NCBI RefSeq assembly: GCF_000353285.1
Contig: NZ_KB731324.1
Span: 1,878,577 to 1,942,576 of the forward strand
Length of the DNA: 64,000 nt
DNA from: Leptolyngbya boryana PCC 6306
Lineage (GTDB): Bacteria > Cyanobacteriota > Cyanobacteriia > Leptolyngbyales > Leptolyngbyaceae
Direction of reading: 5' to 3'
In this document: in pieces, positions 63,857 to 64,000 of the stretch
Layout of the letters: each line of letters opens with the position of its first letter
Position numbering within the stretch: position 1 is the stretch's first letter
Notes under the pieces: generated by a model
Seen by the model: only the letters and a program-made list of their open reading frames with translations
The model's database searches: none
Told to the model about the DNA's origin: nothing
Program-made: the position numbers and the translations under genes

Positions 63857-64000
63857 ATGTGTCAGTTATTGGGGATGAACTGTAATGTGCCCACCGATAT
63901 TTGCTTCTCGTTTGAAGGATTTTGTGCGCGGGGTGGGAAAACAGACGATCATAAAGACGGTTGGGGGATTGCCTTTTTTGAAGGTTTAGGATGTCGGATC
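63857..64000 (+). CDS. Class II glutamine amidotransferase (partial, C-terminus outside window)
   Basis: The first 48 codons encode a YafJ-type class II glutamine amidotransferase. The nucleophile is Cys2 ([19 protein letters not shown]), with [18 protein letters not shown] following. The reaction would release ammonia from glutamine or a gamma-glutamyl compound. A small dyad, CACACT / AGTGTG (63820-63838), lies just upstream. The remainder is past the window edge, so its link to the metabolic cluster cannot be judged. Confidence 0.88.
   Translation, partial: MCQLLGMNCNVPTDICFSFEGFCARGGKTDDHKDGWGIAFFEGLGCRI

Overview
The window is cyanobacterial chromosome. It carries phycocyanobilin:ferredoxin oxidoreductase (pcyA), the fbp-tal-zwf-opcA operon, a fdxN-type XisH/XisI pair, a chlorophyll-catabolism-type Rieske oxygenase, an H-NOX/histidine-kinase pair and very many GCGATCGC (HIP1) octamers. 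Heptanucleotide tandem repeats lie between genes. No heterocyst or nif gene is present. The overall look is of a filamentous Leptolyngbya-like organism, but genus is an inference.

Layout. 0-4.7 kb: edge of a sugar-binding lipoprotein, a decayed LuxR-type regulator, DoxX, a zinc alcohol dehydrogenase, a hypothetical gene and pcyA. 4.8-11.6 kb: protein kinase, obg, cysteine synthase with a 2Fe-2S thioredoxin-like partner, a chromosomal ParM-like actin with a small partner, a PBP4-type carboxypeptidase and an orphan Nif11-type leader peptide. 11.7-18 kb: HAD phosphatase, then fbp, tal, zwf and opcA (oxidative pentose phosphate pathway), closed by a clear intrinsic terminator. 18-25.3 kb: MscS channel, sucD, sucC, an SDR, and an H-NOX gas sensor with its kinase. 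25.4-30 kb: ECF sigma / membrane anti-sigma / Spy-like periplasmic protein, ssb, mreBCD. 30-41.6 kb: Tat-exported glycosidase, xisI/xisH, era, pfkA, surE, a VOC protein, a PEP-CTERM-type protein, mfd and a CNNM/CBS transporter. 41.6-53.7 kb: broken ParE toxin with intact antitoxin, a ProA homologue lacking its catalytic cysteine, SUI1, TPR, DUF4126, a lipoprotein, lipase, Rieske oxygenase, a secreted protein, cupin, chrA, msrA and a two-domain VOC protein.

53.8-63.7 kb is the most unusual part. It is a tightly packed, strand-interleaved set of eleven metabolic genes: DUF1838, nitrilase-superfamily protein, aldehyde dehydrogenase, small beta-barrel-like protein, alpha/beta hydrolase, DUF849/BKACE, MDR oxidoreductase, RidA-family, SnoaL-like, aspartyl/asparaginyl-hydroxylase-like dioxygenase and cyclic amidohydrolase. 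The cyclic amidohydrolase, aldehyde dehydrogenase and dioxygenase keep their catalytic residues. The nitrilase, alpha/beta hydrolase, BKACE and RidA members each have a substitution at a defining active-site residue. I read it as an undescribed pathway for a small nitrogen-containing (imide, ureide or amide) compound; the substrate cannot be told from sequence.

The window ends in the first 48 codons of a class II glutamine amidotransferase. Notable non-coding structure includes a 46-bp perfect palindrome (48929-48974), a 19-bp perfect inverted repeat (756-823), two related stem-loop elements (50340-50425 and 53649-53738) and several convergent-gene terminators. No tRNA, rRNA, CRISPR array, IS element or complete prophage gene was recognised.
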